Origin: Acerihabitans sp015654925 | GTDB lineage: Bacteria > Pseudomonadota > Gammaproteobacteria > Enterobacterales > Enterobacteriaceae | Assembly (NCBI RefSeq): GCF_047324175.1 | Contig: NZ_CP178732.1 | Location: forward strand, 2,790,001-2,854,000 | Direction of reading: 5' to 3' | Length of the DNA stretch: 64,000 nucleotides | Shown here: one piece after another, positions 60,765 through 64,000 of the stretch | Position numbering within the stretch: position 1 is the first letter of the stretch | How the letters are laid out: every line of letters starts with the position of its first letter | Notes under the pieces: generated by a model | Databases searched by the model: none | Told to the model about the DNA's origin: nothing | Seen by the model: the letters and a program-made list of their open reading frames with translations, nothing else | Translations under genes and position numbers: made by a program

Positions 60765-61940
60765 ATGAAAAAGATGATTAACTCCGTACAAAATTATGCC
60801 TGGGGCAGCACTGATACCCTGACCCGTTTGTACGGCATCCCCAACCCCGAGATGCGGCCAATGGCCGAACTATGGATGGGCGCTCATCCCAAAAGCAGCT
60901 CGCGCATCGCCGATGAGCAGGGTAAAGAAATATCCCTGCGGGAGTATATAGCGCAACGGCCGCAGGCCTGTCTGGGCGCAGCGGTCGCCGCGCGTTTCGG
61001 CGAACTGCCTTTTTTATTCAAAGTATTATGCGCGCAGGAACCGTTATCCATCCAGGTCCATCCCAGCAAATCCGCCGCGGAGCGGGGTTTTGCGCTGGAA
61101 AACAGCCGGGGGGTGGCGCTGGATGCCGCCAACCGCAATTACAAAGATCCCAACCACAAGCCGGAACTGGTGTTTGCCTTGACGCCGTTCCAGGCCATGA
61201 ACGGGTTTCGCGAAATCAGCGCCATCGTGTCGCTACTGCAACCGGTCGCCGGCGCCCACCCGTCCATCGCCGCTTTTTTACAGCACCCCGATCCGCAGCA
61301 TCTGGCGCAGCTGTTCGGCGATTTGCTGACTATGTCCGGCAAGGAAAAATCGCTGGCGATAGATGTACTGAAAACCACCCTCAGGCACCAGCACGGCGAG
61401 CCGTGGGACACCATCGGCATGATTGCCGGGGATTACCCGGACGACAGCGGCCTGTTTTCCCCCCTGCTATTGAATGTCATTACCCTGCAACCGGGTCAGG
61501 CCATGTTCCTGTATGCCCAGACGCCGCATGCCTATCTGCACGGCGTGGCGCTGGAGGTGATGGCCAACTCCGATAATGTCCTGCGCGCCGGGCTGACGCC
61601 AAAATATATCGACGTGCCCGAACTGCTGGCTAACGTGCAGTTTGTCGCCAAACCGGAGGCCGACTTGCTGACGCAGCCGGAACACCGCGACGGCGCGCTC
61701 GACTTTCCCATTCCGGTGGAAGACTTTGCCTTTTCGCTCCATAGCCTGTCCGCCAAGCCGCAGCCGCTGGCGCAGCAAAGCGCGGCCATCCTGTTTTGCG
61801 TGGAAGGCCAGGCGGTGCTGGAACAAGGAGGGGCATCGCTAACCCTTAAACCGGGTGAATCCGCCTTTATCACCGCGCAGGATTCGCCGGTGAATGTCAG
61901 CGGCACGGGTCAATTGGCCCGGGTGTACAACGATCTTTGA
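60765..61940 (+). CDS. manA: Mannose-6-phosphate isomerase ManA
   Basis: Zn enzyme interconverting mannose-6-P and fructose-6-P, giving entry of mannose into glycolysis and supply of GDP-mannose. The 391-residue protein has the Zn ligands in IQVHPSKS and NHKPELVFAL, plus AQTPHAYLHGVALEVMANSDNVLRAGLTPK containing the distal His and substrate Arg. MKKMINSVQNYAWGS is the family N-terminus. Confidence 0.95.
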   Translation: MKKMINSVQNYAWGSTDTLTRLYGIPNPEMRPMAELWMGAHPKSSSRIADEQGKEISLREYIAQRPQACLGAAVAARFGELPFLFKVLCAQEPLSIQVHPSKSAAERGFALENSRGVALDAANRNYKDPNHKPELVFALTPFQAMNGFREISAIVSLLQPVAGAHPSIAAFLQHPDPQHLAQLFGDLLTMSGKEKSLAIDVLKTTLRHQHGEPWDTIGMIAGDYPDDSGLFSPLLLNVITLQPGQAMFLYAQTPHAYLHGVALEVMANSDNVLRAGLTPKYIDVPELLANVQFVAKPEADLLTQPEHRDGALDFPIPVEDFAFSLHSLSAKPQPLAQQSAAILFCVEGQAVLEQGGASLTLKPGESAFITAQDSPVNVSGTGQLARVYNDL

Positions 61941-62083
61941 TTGTCTATGGGCCAGTTCCGCCGCCAGTTGCTATGATTAGTAGCGGATGCCGGCGGCAGC
62001 CCGTATGAATACTGTTGTTTGGCCTGCGCCCCGGGGCGGTCAGGCGATTTGGAACAGGACATAATAATAAGGATGAACAGACT

Positions 62084-63592
62084 ATGAAGAAAACTCTCGT
62101 AGCGGTCGGCGTTATCGTAGTGCTGGGCGCGGCATGGACCGGCGCCGCCTGGTACACCGGCAAACAGTTTGAGCAGCGCCTGCCTTCGGTGCTGGACGAT
62201 GCCAATGCCCGGATCAAAGCCGCTTTTCCTGAAATCGGCGTTAAGTTAGTGGTCGAGGATTACCGGCGCCGCCTGTTCTCCAGCCGGGTAAATGTCGTTT
62301 TAGTTTCAGATGGTTCCACCGGCGATAATAAGCCGCTGAAGCCCGGTGACCGGCTGGTGATCAACGAAGCTATCGATCACGGCCCCTTCCCTTTCAGCCA
62401 ATTGAAAAAAGGCGTGTTGATCCCCAGCATGGCGTCGGTGCGCAGCCAGTTGGACAATACGCCGCTGGTTAAACCGCTGCTGGATGCCAGCCAGGGCAAA
62501 TCACCGGTGAACGCGGTAACCAGGGTGGGTTATAGCGGCGATACGGTATCGGTAATCGATGTGCTGGCGCTGGACTTTAAAAATGCGACTACCGTGCTGC
62601 GCACCAATGGCGGCACTTTTAATGCCGCCATCGACCATAATATGGATAAGGTCGCGCTCGACGGCACGATCGGCAGCCTGGTCATCGGCAGCGAAAACCA
62701 ATGGCAGCAGCACGAACAGGTTACCCTGCAAGATTTCAGCCTCGACAGCAACACCCATAAAGGCAAGCTGGATTACAGCATCGGCGACAATACCATGAAG
62801 GTAAAAACGCTGACGTATAATATCGATGGCAAGGATATTCTCGCCACCGATAACCTGTCGCAAATCACCAGCGCCAATGAAGAAAATGATAAGCTCAACG
62901 TCCAGGTGGCCTACGCCCTGGATGCCCTGCATGTACAGGGACAAAATTTCGGTTCGGGCAAGCTGGTCTTGAAACTGTCCAATCTCGATCCCAAGGCTAT
63001 AGCCCAGTTCGGCCAGGAGTATCAGGCCCAGGTGCAGCAGATTATGCAGCAAACCGGCCAGGCCGACCCCGCGGTGCAACAACAGCAAATCAGCCAGGCG
63101 CTGTTGCAGCATCTCCCTACCGCCCTTAAAGGCAGCCCTTATCTGACCATTGCGCCGCTCAGCTGGAAAAACGGCAAGGGCGAAAGCGCCTTTAACCTGT
63201 CCCTTAATCTTAATGATGTGTCCCAACAGCCCGCAGCGGCCAATACCACCGGTCTGCCGTGGCTGCAGTTCATCAATAAGATTGATGCCAAACTCACCGT
63301 TCCGCTGGATATGGCCACCGAACTGACCACCCAGTTAGGCAAGCTCCAGGGATACGGCGACGACGACGCGCAGAAGTTGGCTAAGCAGCAGGTACAGGGT
63401 GTGGCGGCCATGGGCCAGATGTTCAAATTGACCACCGTCAAGGACAATACCCTGACCAGCAGTTTTCAGTATGCCGACAACCAGGTTAATCTGAACGGCC
63501 AGAAAATGTCCCTGCAAAATTTTGTTGGTTTGTTCGGCATGTTCGGCCTGCCTGATAGCGACCCGCAGGCGGTGCCGGTTCCGCAGCCTTAA
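62084..63592 (+). CDS. ydgA: DUF945 family protein YdgA
   Basis: 502-residue protein with an N-terminal membrane/signal helix (TLVAVGVIVVLGAAWTGAAWY) followed by a periplasmic beta-rich region, same length as E. coli YdgA. Start at 62084 with AAGGAT nine bases upstream. Blocks GKQFEQRLPSVLDDANARIKAAFP and SSRVNVVLVSDG match. Function poorly defined; reported as dimeric inner-membrane protein. Confidence 0.9.
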   Translation: MKKTLVAVGVIVVLGAAWTGAAWYTGKQFEQRLPSVLDDANARIKAAFPEIGVKLVVEDYRRRLFSSRVNVVLVSDGSTGDNKPLKPGDRLVINEAIDHGPFPFSQLKKGVLIPSMASVRSQLDNTPLVKPLLDASQGKSPVNAVTRVGYSGDTVSVIDVLALDFKNATTVLRTNGGTFNAAIDHNMDKVALDGTIGSLVIGSENQWQQHEQVTLQDFSLDSNTHKGKLDYSIGDNTMKVKTLTYNIDGKDILATDNLSQITSANEENDKLNVQVAYALDALHVQGQNFGSGKLVLKLSNLDPKAIAQFGQEYQAQVQQIMQQTGQADPAVQQQQISQALLQHLPTALKGSPYLTIAPLSWKNGKGESAFNLSLNLNDVSQQPAAANTTGLPWLQFINKIDAKLTVPLDMATELTTQLGKLQGYGDDDAQKLAKQQVQGVAAMGQMFKLTTVKDNTLTSSFQYADNQVNLNGQKMSLQNFVGLFGMFGLPDSDPQAVPVPQP

Positions 63593-63612
63593 CCCGCGAT
63601 ACTCTGAGTACC

Positions 63613-63632
63613 CCCCGGTTATTCGGCCGGGG
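63613..63632 (+). terminator. Hairpin after ydgA
   Basis: CCCCGG / CCGGGG stem of six pairs with an 8-base loop, 20 bases after the ydgA stop, followed by TTCCTTCC. A modest candidate terminator. Confidence 0.4.
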
Positions 63633-63784
63633 TTCCTTCCATCGGCCCACCGGCTACCTCTATTACCCTGTTATCTATTCCCATTATGGGACATTCGTCC
63701 GTTCCGCGGCTTAAATGTCTGACCTGCCAGTGAGATTAAAACAAGTTATAATCAGGGCATAATCCGCTAATTGAGTGCGCTCCA

Positions 63785-64000
63785 ATGATTGATAAACGCT
63801 TACCCCTGACGGATATCCACCGCCATCTTGACGGCAATATCCGCGCCCAAACCATTCTTGAACTGGGCCGTCAGTTCGGTATGGCTTTACCCGCCGATAA
63901 CCTCGGCGATCTGATAAACCATGTGCAGGTCACCCAACCCCAGCCGGATCTGGTGAGCTTTTTGCAAAAGCTGGATTGGGGCGTGGCGGTGCTGGGCTCC
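63785..64000 (+). CDS. add: Adenosine deaminase (3' end cut by window)
   Basis: Zn deaminase converting adenosine to inosine in purine salvage. The first 72 codons are present: MIDKRLPLTDIHRHLDGNIR contains the HXH zinc motif, then TILELGRQFG and VSFLQKLDWGVAVL, as in E. coli Add. In E. coli several genes (uid, mal) lie between ydgA and add; here they are adjacent. Confidence 0.95.
   Translation, partial: MIDKRLPLTDIHRHLDGNIRAQTILELGRQFGMALPADNLGDLINHVQVTQPQPDLVSFLQKLDWGVAVLGS

Overview
The window reads as a piece of chromosome from a gamma-proteobacterium of the order Enterobacterales. From about 34.6 kb rightwards the backbone follows the Escherichia coli terminus: dcp, ydfG, ynfA, ynfB, ynfD, bioD2/ynfK, mlc, ynfL, ynfM, tus, fumC, manA, ydgA, add. 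High GC and accessory genes such as a complete-looking cbi/cob tail, srfABC and olsF point to a genus outside Escherichia. A Sodalis/Pectobacterium/Serratia-type relative is my guess, not a demonstrated assignment.

The most informative signals are chromosomal architecture. A dif site (XerCD recombination site, one base different from E. coli dif) lies at 33358-33385, just after a hipBA-like operon. FtsK-orienting octamers (KOPS) read by eye point almost uniformly toward it from both sides. A Ter site (58116-58138) sits just upstream of tus, oriented to stop forks that have run rightwards past dif. The window therefore contains the replication terminus.

Layout. 1-8.6 kb: distal half of an anaerobic cobalamin operon (cbiKLMNQOP, cobU, cobS, cobC, cobT). 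8.8-16.2 kb: an efflux and regulator island with an RND pump (adaptor and transporter), a TetR repressor, an MFS transporter and a RamA/MarA-like AraC activator. Three near-identical GACCGGTC-centred operators sit in front of the pump, tetR and the activator, suggesting one local regulon. 16.2-23.2 kb: srfABC on the minus strand, predicted to combine an actin/Hsp70-fold ATPase, a P-loop GTPase-like protein and a membrane-anchored protein. 23.3-31.4 kb: a LysR regulator, a SnoaL-like protein, a KDG kinase, a bifunctional ornithine-lipid acyltransferase, an H-NS paralogue, OsmC, an old yellow enzyme and a lipoprotein. 31.7-34.6 kb: hipBA, dif, a Nudix hydrolase and a DUF3811 protein. 34.7-48.2 kb: dcp, an alcohol dehydrogenase, an autotransporter with 26 QPEP repeats, and the purine-catabolic guaD-xdhABC operon with PurR-like boxes upstream. 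48.6-64 kb: the E. coli-like backbone with one extra aldo/keto reductase and one extra MFS pump.

No rRNA, tRNA, CRISPR array, intact insertion sequence or prophage was recognised.
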